Shown in pieces: positions 16,074-24,531 of a DNA stretch of 46,952 bases. The notes beneath the pieces are model-generated. The model was not told the origin of the DNA. It ran no database searches and worked only from the letters and a program-made list of their open reading frames with translations. The stretch comes from DSWT01 sp035415725. GTDB taxonomy: Bacteria > Chloroflexota > Anaerolineae > B4-G1 > SLSP01. How positions within the stretch are numbered: position 1 is the stretch's first letter; every line of letters begins with the position of its first letter. Made by a program: the position numbers and the translations under genes. The stretch covers positions 1 through 46,952 of the forward strand of contig DAOOGN010000020.1 in NCBI GenBank assembly GCA_035415725.1, written 5' to 3'.

Positions 16074-16391
16074 ATGGCAGAGTTACCAGAAACACCTTTA
16101 CCCATTCTCGATGCCCACACCGCCGGGCAGTTAGCGCGCACCTTCAAGGCGCTCAGCGATCCCACGCGCGTGCGCATCATCGCTGCACTCGCCGATCACG
16201 AACTGTGCGTTCACGCACTGGCAGAGGCGCTCGGCATGAGCCATTCGGCCATCTCGCACCAGTTGGGCACCCTGCGGGAGATGCGACTCGTCCGTTTCAC
16301 CAAAGAAGGTCGCCACGTCTTCTATGCGCTGGACGATGAACACATCGACAGCCTCTTCCGCCAAACCCTGGAGCACATCCAGCACGAATGA
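16074..16391 (+). CDS. ArsR/SmtB-family metal-sensing repressor, CzrA-like
   Basis: The 105-residue winged-helix protein has the recognition helix in MSHSAISHQLGTL (about 55-67) and wing MRLVRFTKEGRHVFYAL. The C-terminal alpha5 metal site is intact: Asp88-x-His90-x10-His101-x2-His104, the exact spacing of zinc/cobalt sensors (SmtB D-H-H-E, CzrA D-H-H-H). The alpha3 cadmium/lead motif is reduced to one cysteine (Cys45 in ELCVHAL). It should repress its own operator at 15712-15739 and release it on zinc-type ions. The start has no Shine-Dalgarno; removing the inserted element would leave only about 15 bases between operator and ATG. An efflux ATPase follows. Confidence 0.88.
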   Translation: MAELPETPLPILDAHTAGQLARTFKALSDPTRVRIIAALADHELCVHALAEALGMSHSAISHQLGTLREMRLVRFTKEGRHVFYALDDEHIDSLFRQTLEHIQHE

Positions 16392-16433
16392 GCGCATCGG
16401 CGAATGAAGGAATGAGCGAATTACGAATCACAA

Positions 16434-18473
16434 GTGACGAACCACAACTCCTCAACTACCCGACTCCCCAATTACCGAAGCCTAAAAGCGAAGCTAACAT
16501 TGACAGAGACACAGACGTACAAAACAAGCGGACATCCACTGGCGTCATTCGCAGGTTTCTGGCTGCGCTCGCGGGAAACGACATTGACGGTCGTTGCCGG
16601 AATGTTGACCCTGGCGGGTCTGGCGCTGACGCTCGTCGGCGTCTCCGGTATCGCACTGATACTGCTCTTCGCCGCGGCTATCGCTGTGGGCAGCTATCCT
16701 GTAGCGAAACACGCTTTCCAGGAAGTGTGGATCGCGCGCAGTTTGGGCATCAACACGTTGATGGTCATCGCCGTCAGCGGCGCGCTGATGAGCGGCGAAT
16801 GGGCTGAAGCTGCGATTGTGGTCGTGCTTTTTGCGGTAGGTGAAGCGCTAGAGAGCTACGCTACCGAACGTGCGCGCGGCGCGCTGGAAAGCCTGCTTGA
16901 TCTGGCGCCGCCCGTCGCCCTGCGGCGGCGCGCCGACGGCACCGCGGAGGAGGTCCTCGTAGAGCAACTGACCGTGGGGGAGCGCGTCCTTGTCCGTCCC
17001 GGCGACCGCGTGAGCGTCGATGGCGTCATCCGTGCCGGGCAAAGCGCCGTAGATCAGGCCGCCATCACCGGCGAGAGCCTTCCCGTGGACAAAGTCCCCG
17101 GCGACGTCGTCTTTGCCGGCACACTCAACACTTGCGGCGCACTGGAAATCGAAGTCACGCGAGTGGCCGCGGATAGCACCCTGAGCCGGATGGTCGCGCT
17201 TGTTGAGGAGGCGCAATCGCGGCAAGCACCTGTGCAGCGCTTCGTGGATCGCTTCGCGCGCATCTACACGCCGGCCGTGACCCTCATGGCCGTGTTGGTG
17301 GCCGCCGTCCCGCCGCTGGTCTGCGGGCAACCTTTCTGGGGCGAAGGCGGCTGGCTGATGCGCGCCCTGCAAATGCTGGTCATTGCCTGTCCCTGCGCGT
17401 TGGTCATCAGCACCCCGGTGAGCGTCGTCAGCGCGCTGACCAACGCCGCCGGGCGCGGCGTGCTCATCAAAGGCGGGCGCTATCTGGAACTGCTCGGTCG
17501 CGTACAGGTTTTCGCCTTCGACAAAACCGGCACGCTCACCGCCGGCCGCCCCGTGACCACCGACGTGCTCAACGTCTGCGCCGACCCCCACTGCACGAAC
17601 GGCCTGCCCTACGCGGCGGCGCTCGAAGTGCAGTCGTCGCATCCGCTGGCGCGGGCGCTCGTCGCCGAGGCGCAGGCGCAAAAGATGACCCTCCCGCCCG
17701 CGCAAGAGGTCAATCTGCTCAACGGACGCGGCGTCACCGGGCGGGTCAACGGTGCGCACGTGACCGTTGCCAGTCATCCCTACTTCGATACAGAAATTCC
17801 CCACTCTCCCGCTGTCTGCGCCGCAGCAGAGCGTTTGTCGGCTGAAGGCAAGACGGTGATGCTCGTCAGCCACGACGATGCGCAAGGCAACGCCGGGGTC
17901 TGCGCCGTCTTTGCCGTCGCCGACACGGCGCGCGCGACGAGCCGCCAGGCCGTCGCCGGGTTACGCGCGCTCGGCGACATCCGCACGGTGATGCTCACCG
18001 GTGACGGTCAGCAGGTCGCCGAAGCCATCGCCGCGCAAGTAGGGGTGGACGACGTCCGCGCCGGATTGCTGCCGGAGGAGAAAGTCGCCGCCATCCGCGC
18101 CCTCGCGGCGGGCGGGCACATCACGGCCATGGTGGGCGATGGGGTGAACGACGCTCCCGCGCTGGCCCAGGCTCATGTGGGCATTGCGATGGGCGGCGCC
18201 GGGTCGGCGCAGGCGCTGGAGACGGCAGATGTGGTGCTGATGGGCGACGATTTGCGCCAGTTGCCCTTCATCGTCGCGCTGGGCCGCCGCACAAATCGTA
18301 CCATCGGCGCGAACCTCTCCCTCGCGTTGGGGATCAAGGCGCTGGTGTTCGCCCTGGCCATCACGGGCGTGGCAACGTTGTGGATGGCGATTGTGGCCGA
18401 CGTGGGTGCATCGCTGGTCGTCATCCTCAACGGGATGCGGTTGAAACATTATCGTTTTCTGTCAGCAGATTAA
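16434..18473 (+). CDS. P1B-type heavy-metal efflux ATPase (Zn/Cd/Pb class)
   Basis: The 679-residue frame holds all ATPase parts: actuator motif AAITGESLP, membrane metal site IACPCALV (CPC), phosphorylation motif DKTGTLT, the SSHPLARAL His-Pro pair, and hinge MVGDGVNDAPALA. It pumps divalent metals such as zinc or cadmium out of the cell under control of the preceding sensor. No N-terminal HMA domain with a CxxC is present. The start is uncertain: the frame opens at a GTG (16434) without a binding site, and about 35 low-complexity residues precede the first membrane helix, so initiation further in is possible. It begins 42 bases after the sensor stop. Confidence 0.88.
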   Translation: MTNHNSSTTRLPNYRSLKAKLTLTETQTYKTSGHPLASFAGFWLRSRETTLTVVAGMLTLAGLALTLVGVSGIALILLFAAAIAVGSYPVAKHAFQEVWIARSLGINTLMVIAVSGALMSGEWAEAAIVVVLFAVGEALESYATERARGALESLLDLAPPVALRRRADGTAEEVLVEQLTVGERVLVRPGDRVSVDGVIRAGQSAVDQAAITGESLPVDKVPGDVVFAGTLNTCGALEIEVTRVAADSTLSRMVALVEEAQSRQAPVQRFVDRFARIYTPAVTLMAVLVAAVPPLVCGQPFWGEGGWLMRALQMLVIACPCALVISTPVSVVSALTNAAGRGVLIKGGRYLELLGRVQVFAFDKTGTLTAGRPVTTDVLNVCADPHCTNGLPYAAALEVQSSHPLARALVAEAQAQKMTLPPAQEVNLLNGRGVTGRVNGAHVTVASHPYFDTEIPHSPAVCAAAERLSAEGKTVMLVSHDDAQGNAGVCAVFAVADTARATSRQAVAGLRALGDIRTVMLTGDGQQVAEAIAAQVGVDDVRAGLLPEEKVAAIRALAAGGHITAMVGDGVNDAPALAQAHVGIAMGGAGSAQALETADVVLMGDDLRQLPFIVALGRRTNRTIGANLSLALGIKALVFALAITGVATLWMAIVADVGASLVVILNGMRLKHYRFLSAD

Positions 18474-18515
18474 GCGGATTGAACAGATTTTTCAGACAAT
18501 CTGCTGATGAGAAAT

Positions 18516-19121
18516 TTACAGGACTCCCAAACCCATCAGGATACCCATCACCACAAAAGCAGCGGCAGAAATTTTGAGCAGCAGCTTTTCGGGAATCCAG
18601 CGGGTCAACTGCTGTCCACCGAGGACGCCGAGTGCTGTCACTACGATCAACGCCAGCGCGCCGCCGGCAAAGACCGGCCCCGCGGCCTGTTTGCTCGATA
18701 GTCCCAAAACGGCCAACTGCGTCTTATCGCCCAACTCGGCGAAAAAGAGCAAAGTGAACGTCGTCCCAAACGCCTGCCAGTTCAACTTGGCGGTGCGGTC
18801 CGCATTGTCCACACATTCAATGTCCGTTGCACACGCGGCACTGTGGGATTGCGCCGCCTCACGCCAGATGAGCAGCCCCATCACCACAAACGCCGCCGCC
18901 GCCGCCAGACGGATGACGATGGCCGGGATGAACATTCCTACAACGCTCCCGCCGACCGCGCCCAATGCCGTCACCGCCGTCAACGCCAGGCTGGCGCCGC
19001 AGAAAACGGGCCACGGGCGGCGAAACTTGCACGTCTGCGTTATCACCGCCAACTGGGTTTTGTCGCCCAATTCGGCGACGAAGACCAGGCCGAAAGCCGA
19101 TAATAGTGCACTCCAATTCAT
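18516..19121 (-). CDS. TMEM165/GDT1-family (UPF0016) cation transporter
   Basis: The 201-residue membrane protein has two homologous halves, each with the signature ELGDKTQ (first near residue 17, second near 130), which form the ion path in this family of Mn/Ca exporters. Six or so membrane helices are evident. A short hydrophilic loop with Cys residues (SAACATDIECVD) links the halves. AGAGGAGA directly before the ATG at 19121 is provided by a dispersed repeat. It is convergent with the efflux ATPase, 42 bases apart, and may share a metal-homeostasis theme, but co-regulation is not visible. Confidence 0.88.
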   Translation of the reverse strand: MNWSALLSAFGLVFVAELGDKTQLAVITQTCKFRRPWPVFCGASLALTAVTALGAVGGSVVGMFIPAIVIRLAAAAAFVVMGLLIWREAAQSHSAACATDIECVDNADRTAKLNWQAFGTTFTLLFFAELGDKTQLAVLGLSSKQAAGPVFAGGALALIVVTALGVLGGQQLTRWIPEKLLLKISAAAFVVMGILMGLGVL

Positions 19122-19200
19122 GCTATCTCCTCTGAACATAGCTCCAGAGTACCCCGAGTTCACAGAGAAAAACACAAATTCTTTGTGTCCGGCGTGCCCT
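19122..19200 (-). repeat. Dispersed leader repeat, family 2, inverted copy
   Basis: On the minus strand it reads GGACACAAAGAATT, then TTTTTCTCTGTGAACTC, ending GGAGCTATGTTCAGAGGAGA just before the ATG at 19121. It is the same repeat as at 3338-3445 and 45291-45535, and again supplies the Shine-Dalgarno site. The GGAATTC start of the other copies is missing. Confidence 0.78.
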
Positions 19201-19454
19201 TCGTGCGAGAGCAAACCCCTCCGCCCGTGTTTCCCCGCCGCCGGCCGGCGGTGTAGCCGCGTCGGGCTTGAAGCGCTGTTGGGCGGCGGTCCACCCCAGC
19301 CGGCGCCTTGGCCGCTCCGGTTGAGCTATGCTCCGCCGACTGCACACGGCTTTGGTAGAGCTTGCTGACTTCCGCCCGCGCTTCACCTGGCAATGTCCGC
19401 GTTCTTTCTGCCGCGTCGACGCCGCCCAACGTATAAAAAATCAGTGCAATCCAT
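19201..19454 (+). other. Intergenic, GC-rich, no recognised gene
   Basis: This gap between two minus-strand genes has open frames on both strands but none with a ribosome binding site, domain or sensible composition. A minus-strand frame contains a run resembling a degraded mobile-element protein; I cannot name it. Confidence 0.4.
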
Positions 19455-20090
19455 TTAGTAAGGATAGCCGCACAGGCTTTCCTGGACGATCGGCACGGCG
19501 GCGCCGGGGACAAAGGGAACGCCGGCAAGGTCGTAACGGTAGATGGCGAGGCGATAGATGGCTCGCGCCGGGCCATCCCAGGTGGGCAGTGCGTAACGGG
19601 TCATCAGGTACAGGTCGTGACCCGGCTCCGCCAGCCACGGATCCATGATTTTGAGGTCGGCATCGAACCACTCGACGGCGCGCACCCAGTGCTGCTGCGG
19701 CTGTCCATCCCCCGGATTGAAATCCACCTGGATCACCACGAAAGTTTTGGACTGCGCCAGCGCAGCCTGGATTTTGTGCATCGGCGCGGGGATGTTTCCA
19801 CAATCCACATACTCCACCAGATGCGCCCCCAGCGCGCCCGGCGCGCCGAAGACGAAGAGGTTTTGCTCCTGCGGCGTGTCTGCCGAAGCCATGAAGCCTC
19901 CGTTGCGCGTGAGCCAGCGGTTCAGGCGCGGCGGGTCCGGCGGCAGGCCGTCAATGGTCACGCCGACGTCCGTCAGGCCTGAGGCGACAGCGCACAGCAG
20001 ACACCCGTATTGCCCGATTGTTGTGGCGCTCTGGCCTAGCATCATACGCTTCCAGCCGTCATAAAGTTGGGAATACATCGTATAGGTCAT
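19455..20090 (-). CDS. C39-like papain-fold peptidase domain protein
   Basis: This 211-residue protein resembles peptidase C39-like (papain-fold) proteins. IGQYGCLLCAVASGL supplies the candidate catalytic Cys, QHWVRAV the His and MDPW the Asp that follows it in this fold. The segment PPRLNRWLTRNGGF is also typical of the family. There is no signal peptide, transporter or bacteriocin context. AAAGGAGA lies ahead of the ATG at 20090; a TTG six bases upstream is less likely. Cysteine-peptidase function is inferred from motif order only. Confidence 0.6.
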   Translation of the reverse strand: MTYTMYSQLYDGWKRMMLGQSATTIGQYGCLLCAVASGLTDVGVTIDGLPPDPPRLNRWLTRNGGFMASADTPQEQNLFVFGAPGALGAHLVEYVDCGNIPAPMHKIQAALAQSKTFVVIQVDFNPGDGQPQQHWVRAVEWFDADLKIMDPWLAEPGHDLYLMTRYALPTWDGPARAIYRLAIYRYDLAGVPFVPGAAVPIVQESLCGYPY

Positions 20091-20173
20091 CAGCAATCTC
20101 CTTTCTTGTAGTCTGATAGTCGTTAGTTGGATAGTCCAGGCGAGTTCCGTTCAAGTAAAATGCTATGGGTGTA

Positions 20174-20266
20174 TTTCATTTCAGTTGTAGACTAGGGCCT
20201 TGTGCCCGTTTCAAGTGTCAAAAACACGCCCACAAGGGGCTAGACTACGACCCCAACTCATTTGAA
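20174..20266 (+). repeat. Long imperfect inverted repeat
   Basis: TTTCA/TGAAA, AGTTG/CAACT, TAG-CTAG and CCTTGTG (20198-20204)/CACAAGG (20231-20237) pair in order around a central loop, with small internal mismatches. It lies upstream of miaA and of the divergent peptidase gene. It may be a MITE or a bidirectional terminator-like structure. Confidence 0.5.
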
Positions 20267-20310
20267 ACATACTCAAATGCTGTCCCTATTGTATGCTGAA
20301 AATAGAAAGT

Positions 20311-20338
20311 GTGTCAATCCCGGAAAATACGGTACAAT
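20311..20338 (+). promoter_or_regulatory. Putative leaderless promoter of miaA
   Basis: TACAAT (20333-20338) ends only seven bases before the ATG at 20346, with a weak -35 GTGTCA (20311-20316) at 16 bases. Initiation would fall on or next to the start codon. Confidence 0.5.
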
Positions 20339-20345
20339 CCCGCGT

Positions 20346-21347
20346 ATGCAAGAGGATGCTTTGATTCCCGTTATCGCCATCGTGGGGCCGACGGCGGTAG
20401 GGAAGACGGCGCTGGCCCTGACGCTCGGTGAGACGCTCGCTGTCGAGGTCGTCTCCGCCGATTCGCGGCAGTTCTACCGGTATATGGACATCGGCACGGC
20501 GAAACCTACGGTTGAGGAACGCACGCGGGTGGTTCACCATCTCATTGACATTGCCGCGCCGGACGAAACTGTGGGACTGGCGCTATTTCTGCGCCTGGCG
20601 CGCGCGACGATTGTGGATGTGGCGGAACGGGGCCGCCTGCCTTTGCTGGTGGGCGGCACGGGACAGTACGTGCGCGCGCTCCTCGAGGGCTGGCAGGTGC
20701 CGGAAGTTCTGCCTGATCCGGCTTTGCGGGCGACGCTGGAGGCGCAGGCCACCGCAGACCCTACTGCGCTTTGGTCACGTCTCATCGAGTTGGATGCGGA
20801 GGCCGGTACGTTCATCGATCCGCGCAATGTGCGGCGCGTCATCCGCGCTCTGGAAGTCTGCCTCAAGACGGGACGGCCCTTTTCGCAGCAGCGGCAACGC
20901 CTCCCGCCGCCGTATCGCACGCTCCAGATCGGGCTGACGATGGAGCGCGCGGCCCTCTACGCGCGCGCTGACGCCCGCGTGGAGGCGATGATGACGGCAG
21001 GACTGGTGGCCGAAGTGGAGGGACTGCTGCAACGCGGTTACGATTGGCGGCTCCCGGCGATGTCGGGGCTGGGTTACGGTCAGTTCCGTCCTTACTTCAC
21101 GGGTGAAGCCACGTTGGCTGAAGTCGTCGAACATATCAAGCTCGATACCCATGCTTTTATCCGCCGCCAGTATGCCTGGTTTCACCCGCTGGCCGAAAAT
21201 ATCCACTGGCTTGATTCTGCTGCGGATGCTGTCGCGCTCGTCAAGGATTTCCTGGAGGCAACGCCGCCCGCTAGGGGTGCGCTGTCACCATCGCCCGCGC
21301 AGCCTCGCGGATCGTCGTCAGCTTGTACGCGCGGCTCCAGCGATTGA
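20346..21347 (+). CDS. miaA: tRNA dimethylallyltransferase
   Basis: MiaA transfers dimethylallyl to A37 of tRNAs that read UNN codons. The 333-residue product shows the P-loop GPTAVGKTALAL, the substrate motif SADSRQFYRYMDIGTAKP, LLVGGTGQYVRAL and SGLGYGQ. The ATG at 20346 begins directly before the P-loop strand and follows a -10-like TACAAT at leaderless distance; a longer in-frame form from 20262 would include promoter-like DNA. The last 25 or so residues are low-complexity (Pro, Ser, Arg) and overlap the convergent reductase gene by 77 bases, suggesting that the original stop was lost. Confidence 0.92.
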   Translation: MQEDALIPVIAIVGPTAVGKTALALTLGETLAVEVVSADSRQFYRYMDIGTAKPTVEERTRVVHHLIDIAAPDETVGLALFLRLARATIVDVAERGRLPLLVGGTGQYVRALLEGWQVPEVLPDPALRATLEAQATADPTALWSRLIELDAEAGTFIDPRNVRRVIRALEVCLKTGRPFSQQRQRLPPPYRTLQIGLTMERAALYARADARVEAMMTAGLVAEVEGLLQRGYDWRLPAMSGLGYGQFRPYFTGEATLAEVVEHIKLDTHAFIRRQYAWFHPLAENIHWLDSAADAVALVKDFLEATPPARGALSPSPAQPRGSSSACTRGSSD

Positions 21348-21822
21348 CCGGCAGCAAATCCCACACCCGCGCCCGGACGTGCTGAATCCAGCGCTCCATG
21401 CTGAGCAGGCACGTGATCGTGCCGTTGCCACTGCCGCCTGCCGCCGCGACGGCGATCACAGGTTTGTCGGCGAGGCCGCTTTCCGCGCCGCGCGTGGCTT
21501 CGCAGCGGCGCAGCCGGTCGGTGAGCGCCTTTGCCGATTCGCTCATCTCGCCCCAGTAGACGGGCGTGACCAGGATCAGCGCATCGGCGCGGCAAATTCG
21601 CGCGTGCAGCGCCTGGAAATCGTCTAATACCTGACATTCATGTTCGGCCTGGCAGGTCCCCCATCCCCGGTTGCACGCCTGGCACATGCCAACGTCCAAA
21701 TCGTTGAGGCGGATTTCCTCTGCCGTCTCACCCGCTTCACGCACACCCGCGAGCGCCGCCGCCGCGCATGCTGCCGTCAAGCCATCGTCGTTAGGACTGG
21801 AATAGATTACGAGTACGTTCAT
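21271..21822 (-). CDS. Flavodoxin-fold NAD(P)H-dependent oxidoreductase
   Basis: A 183-residue flavodoxin-like FMN reductase family protein: NVLVIYSSPNDDGLTAA binds the FMN phosphate, and LVTPVYWGEMS contributes the isoalloxazine loop. CQACNRGWGTCQ (three cysteines) and a later CQV resemble the iron-sulfur-type cysteine cluster of iron-sulfur flavoproteins, so electron transfer is possible. It is the last gene of a minus-strand operon, starting 6 bases after the isomerase gene. The ATG at 21822 has AAGGA nine bases upstream. Confidence 0.75.
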   Translation of the reverse strand: MNVLVIYSSPNDDGLTAACAAAALAGVREAGETAEEIRLNDLDVGMCQACNRGWGTCQAEHECQVLDDFQALHARICRADALILVTPVYWGEMSESAKALTDRLRRCEATRGAESGLADKPVIAVAAAGGSGNGTITCLLSMERWIQHVRARVWDLLPVNRWSRAYKLTTIREAARAMVTAHP

Positions 21823-21828
21823 GTTCAC

Positions 21829-22608
21829 TTATCCTTGATTGCATAGAATGAAAGTCTTACGCAGCGCGTCGATCAGATCACCTTTGGGCTTGAATTCGTG
21901 ACCGACGTAGCCGGAATATCCCGTTGCGGCAATCCCCCGGCAGATGCCGGCGTAGTTCAGCTCCTGCGTGTCGTCCATGTCGTTGCGGCCGGGGTTGCCC
22001 GCCGTGTGGAAGTGGCCGATCCAGTGGATGTTGTCGCGGATGGTGCGGATGATGTCGCCTTCCATAATCTGCATGTGGTAGATGTCGTAGAGCAGTTTGA
22101 CGCGCGGGCTGTTGACGCGCTCGCACACGGCGACGCCCCAGGCCGTGTGATCGCATTGGTAGCCGGGATGATCGACTTTGGAGTTCAGCAGTTCCATGTT
22201 CAGATTCACGCCTTTCTCTTCGGCGTAGGGCGCGATGCGCTTGAAGCCGTCGGCGACAGCCTCGATGGCTTCGCTCTCCGTCTGGAAGGGCTGACGGTTG
22301 CCGCTAAAACAGATCAAGCCGGGGATGCCGTATTTCGCTGCGATGTCGATGGATTCGTGCAATTCGGCCTCGATGCGGTCGTGATTCGAGCGCCGGTTCA
22401 GTCCATCGGCCAGCGAGTCGTGGCCGCTCATGCTGGCGACCACGAGGCCGTGCTTGTGCGCCGTCTCGACCACTTCCTCAAAGTCTGGCCCGCGCGTCCA
22501 CAGTTCGACGGCGGCATAGCCGATTTCCGCGCCGGTTTGGAACAAATCATCCAGGCTCATAGCGGCGGGTTTAAACATCGGATAACACAAGGATTGTTTG
22601 ATACGCAT
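21829..22608 (-). CDS. Hydroxypyruvate isomerase-like sugar isomerase/epimerase
   Basis: The 259-residue TIM-barrel protein belongs to the AP-endonuclease-2-fold sugar isomerases. Metal-binding positions are in MELLNSKVDHPGYQCD (Glu, Asp), LLYDIYHMQIMEGD (Asp, His), GHFHTAGNPGR (His) and the last Glu in VGHEFKP, the pattern of Hyi hydroxypyruvate isomerases. GGAGGA sits five bases before the ATG at 22608; the ATG at 22611 is too close to it. Operon with the genes on both sides. Confidence 0.8.
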   Translation of the reverse strand: MRIKQSLCYPMFKPAAMSLDDLFQTGAEIGYAAVELWTRGPDFEEVVETAHKHGLVVASMSGHDSLADGLNRRSNHDRIEAELHESIDIAAKYGIPGLICFSGNRQPFQTESEAIEAVADGFKRIAPYAEEKGVNLNMELLNSKVDHPGYQCDHTAWGVAVCERVNSPRVKLLYDIYHMQIMEGDIIRTIRDNIHWIGHFHTAGNPGRNDMDDTQELNYAGICRGIAATGYSGYVGHEFKPKGDLIDALRKTFILCNQG

Positions 22609-22690
22609 CATGGTCCTCCGTAAAGTAGTCTGATCGTCATCAGTCAGAGAGTCTGATGGTCGGTGGCATGCACTGCCATTGTGAAGGCTC

Positions 22691-23176
22691 TCACTCATGG
22701 TGTGGGCTTTGGCCCTCCAGACTGTCCGGAGCTGGGCGCGGCTTCGTCTTGCGCCTGCCGAGCCAGGAAAACACTACGCCTGACCCTACTTCGGCAACGA
22801 TGATCATCCAACGCAACCAGCCGCCGTCGGCTCCTCCCTGCAGAACCAGCAATGCAACATCCATCACCCCGATCAGGAGCAGCACCCATCCCACGGTTTT
22901 AGCAAAACGACGCAGGATGGCATGCTTGGCAATCCCTTCGCGCAGATAATTTTCGGTCACATAGATAAAAATCAGCACCAGCAAGCCTACCACAAGGAAA
23001 AAAACCTTGTCATAGAAGCGCGTCTGCCAGCCGCGGGTGATCGAATCCCCGGCGTAGTACGTCGCAGCGGAGAGAAAGACTTCGCGGCTTAGGATGAGAA
23101 ACCAAAAGCCTAAAGCGACCAGTACAATCCACAACAGATAAACCAGGATGTGACTTAACCACGTTTTTTGGGGCAT
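22691..23176 (-). CDS. Four-helix membrane protein of unknown function
   Basis: The 161-residue product has hydrophobic segments at about 10-30, 58-78, 92-112 and 122-142 and a basic C-terminal tail (GRRKTKPRP). No catalytic motif is visible. AGAGGAA precedes the ATG at 23176. It lies between a cytidylate kinase-like gene and an isomerase gene on the same strand. Confidence 0.7.
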   Translation of the reverse strand: MPQKTWLSHILVYLLWIVLVALGFWFLILSREVFLSAATYYAGDSITRGWQTRFYDKVFFLVVGLLVLIFIYVTENYLREGIAKHAILRRFAKTVGWVLLLIGVMDVALLVLQGGADGGWLRWMIIVAEVGSGVVFSWLGRRKTKPRPAPDSLEGQSPHHE

Positions 23177-23249
23177 ATTTTCCTCTTATTTGATCTCCTG
23201 CAGACCGAGCCACCGCCGGCCCAGACGTGGGCGGACAGGTCGAAAAGAC

Positions 23250-23879
23250 TCAGCCGGCATGATCGATGTCCTGCACAGCTAAAATGATGATCTGCACAGC
23301 CGTTTCCGTAGAAATCCGCGCCGTGTCGATGGATAGATGATAGTATTTTGCGTTTCTCCAATCGGCGTTGTTGTGCCAATGGCGGATGTATTGGCGTTTC
23401 TCCTCGTCGGATTGTTCGACACGCCGTTCGGCCTCCGGTTGGGCCAGATGCTCGCGTTCCATCAGACGCCGGACGCGGACTTCGGGCGGCGCGTACAGGC
23501 GGACATGCAACGCCGTGGGCCACGCACTCAACACCATCTGCCCGCCGCGCCCTACGATGACGACATTGCCTTCTCGCGCATAGCGCTCCAGGGTCTCGCG
23601 CACTACCTGTGCGTAAGTTTGATCATCGAGCGCCCCTTTTTTCTCGAAAGCCGAGGCTTGTTTTCGATACAAGGAAGTCATCTCACCGCTGATCAACCGC
23701 GCGCGCTGCGTCACATCACGCTCCTTTTCCAGAATGGCGGCGACATCGACTCCCGCATCTTGGGCAATTTGCATCATGATGGCCTTGTCTACCCGACGGT
23801 AGCCGAGTTTCTCACACACGATGTCGGCGATGATGTCTCCATTGCTCCCTAATTCACGAGAAATTGTGATCACGGCCAT
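23250..23879 (-). CDS. Cytidylate kinase-like family protein
   Basis: The 209-residue protein matches the cytidylate kinase-like family: ITISRELGSNGDIIADIVCEKLGYR replaces a classical P-loop, and NVVIVGRGGQMVL, LHVRLYAPPEVRVRRLMERE and the terminal YHLSIDTARIS follow in family order. These proteins are common in Chloroflexota and clostridia, and their substrates are mostly untested. The usual P-loop lysine is absent, so nucleotide kinase activity is uncertain. GGAGGTGGGTT lies before the ATG at 23879. Confidence 0.75.
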   Translation of the reverse strand: MAVITISRELGSNGDIIADIVCEKLGYRRVDKAIMMQIAQDAGVDVAAILEKERDVTQRARLISGEMTSLYRKQASAFEKKGALDDQTYAQVVRETLERYAREGNVVIVGRGGQMVLSAWPTALHVRLYAPPEVRVRRLMEREHLAQPEAERRVEQSDEEKRQYIRHWHNNADWRNAKYYHLSIDTARISTETAVQIIILAVQDIDHAG

Positions 23880-24007
23880 AACCCACCTCCTCTCCGTGGT
23901 TTCGCCATCTGCAACTCAACGCGACTTGTGGAAGAACCCGCCGGACGCTCGATGCTCCTTCTCTCCTCCTTTTGTACAGCGAACTGGATGGTTGTCAAAT
24001 ACAAGGG

Positions 24008-24525
24008 GTATCTATTCAGGCTAGTACCGCGCGGCATAAATAGCTCATCAGTTTATGCTTGCCAGGGATCGTCAGATCCCGGCGTGGTGCGCAAGAATCG
24101 CGGATCTGGCGATCCGCTTCGAGCAGCAATCCGCTTCGAGCCTGTCTAACTGGTGCGGGACTTCTGCCACGATGTACTAGTCAACCTGGCGCAGCCACTT
24201 ATTCCCTATAGGCGTATAAGCTCCCCCCAGGAAGGGGGACTCAGGAAGAGGGATTTTTGTAGTTTCTTGAGCGCCCGCTGTTCCGCTTCCAGCCGACGGC
24301 TCGGCGTATAAGCTCCCCCCAGGAAGGGGGATTTTTGTAGGGGATATGGCGGGCGGCGAAGCCGCCCGCCATATCCCCTTTTTTCCGTCCCCTTCTTCCC
24401 CGCTGGCGGGGGAGAAGGGGGTTAGGGGGATGAGAGGGTTAGCGCCGATGGCCGAAATGTCAACCCATAATGTACTTCCCCAAAGTCCCCTTCGCCACCT
24501 GATAAGGGTGGCTGAATAGTGACTA
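24008..24525 (-). mobile_element. MITE-like repeat, copy C, interrupted
   Basis: Read on the minus strand it opens with CTATTCAGCCACCC near 24518 and ends with TACTAGCCTGAATAGATAC (24008-24026). The right end is split: the terminal 19 bases are 154 bases away from the rest (24181 onward). The central hairpin is long: AGGGGATATGGCGGGCGGC (24339-24357), GAA, then its perfect complement (24361-24379), a 19-bp stem. A partly duplicated C-rich module lies at 24210-24330. Together with 23880-24007, which holds nothing recognised, it fills the gap before the CDP-sugar operon. Confidence 0.78.
24027..24176 (+). mobile_element. Putative nested insertion inside MITE copy C
   Basis: About 150 bases separate two parts of one repeat. 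CTAGT occurs on both sides (24021-24025 and 24177-24181), as expected of a target duplication. It contains hairpins GGGATC/GATCCC and GGATC/GATCC and a tandem ATCCGCTTCGAGC pair, but no gene. Confidence 0.5.
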
Positions 24526-24531
24526 CAAGGG

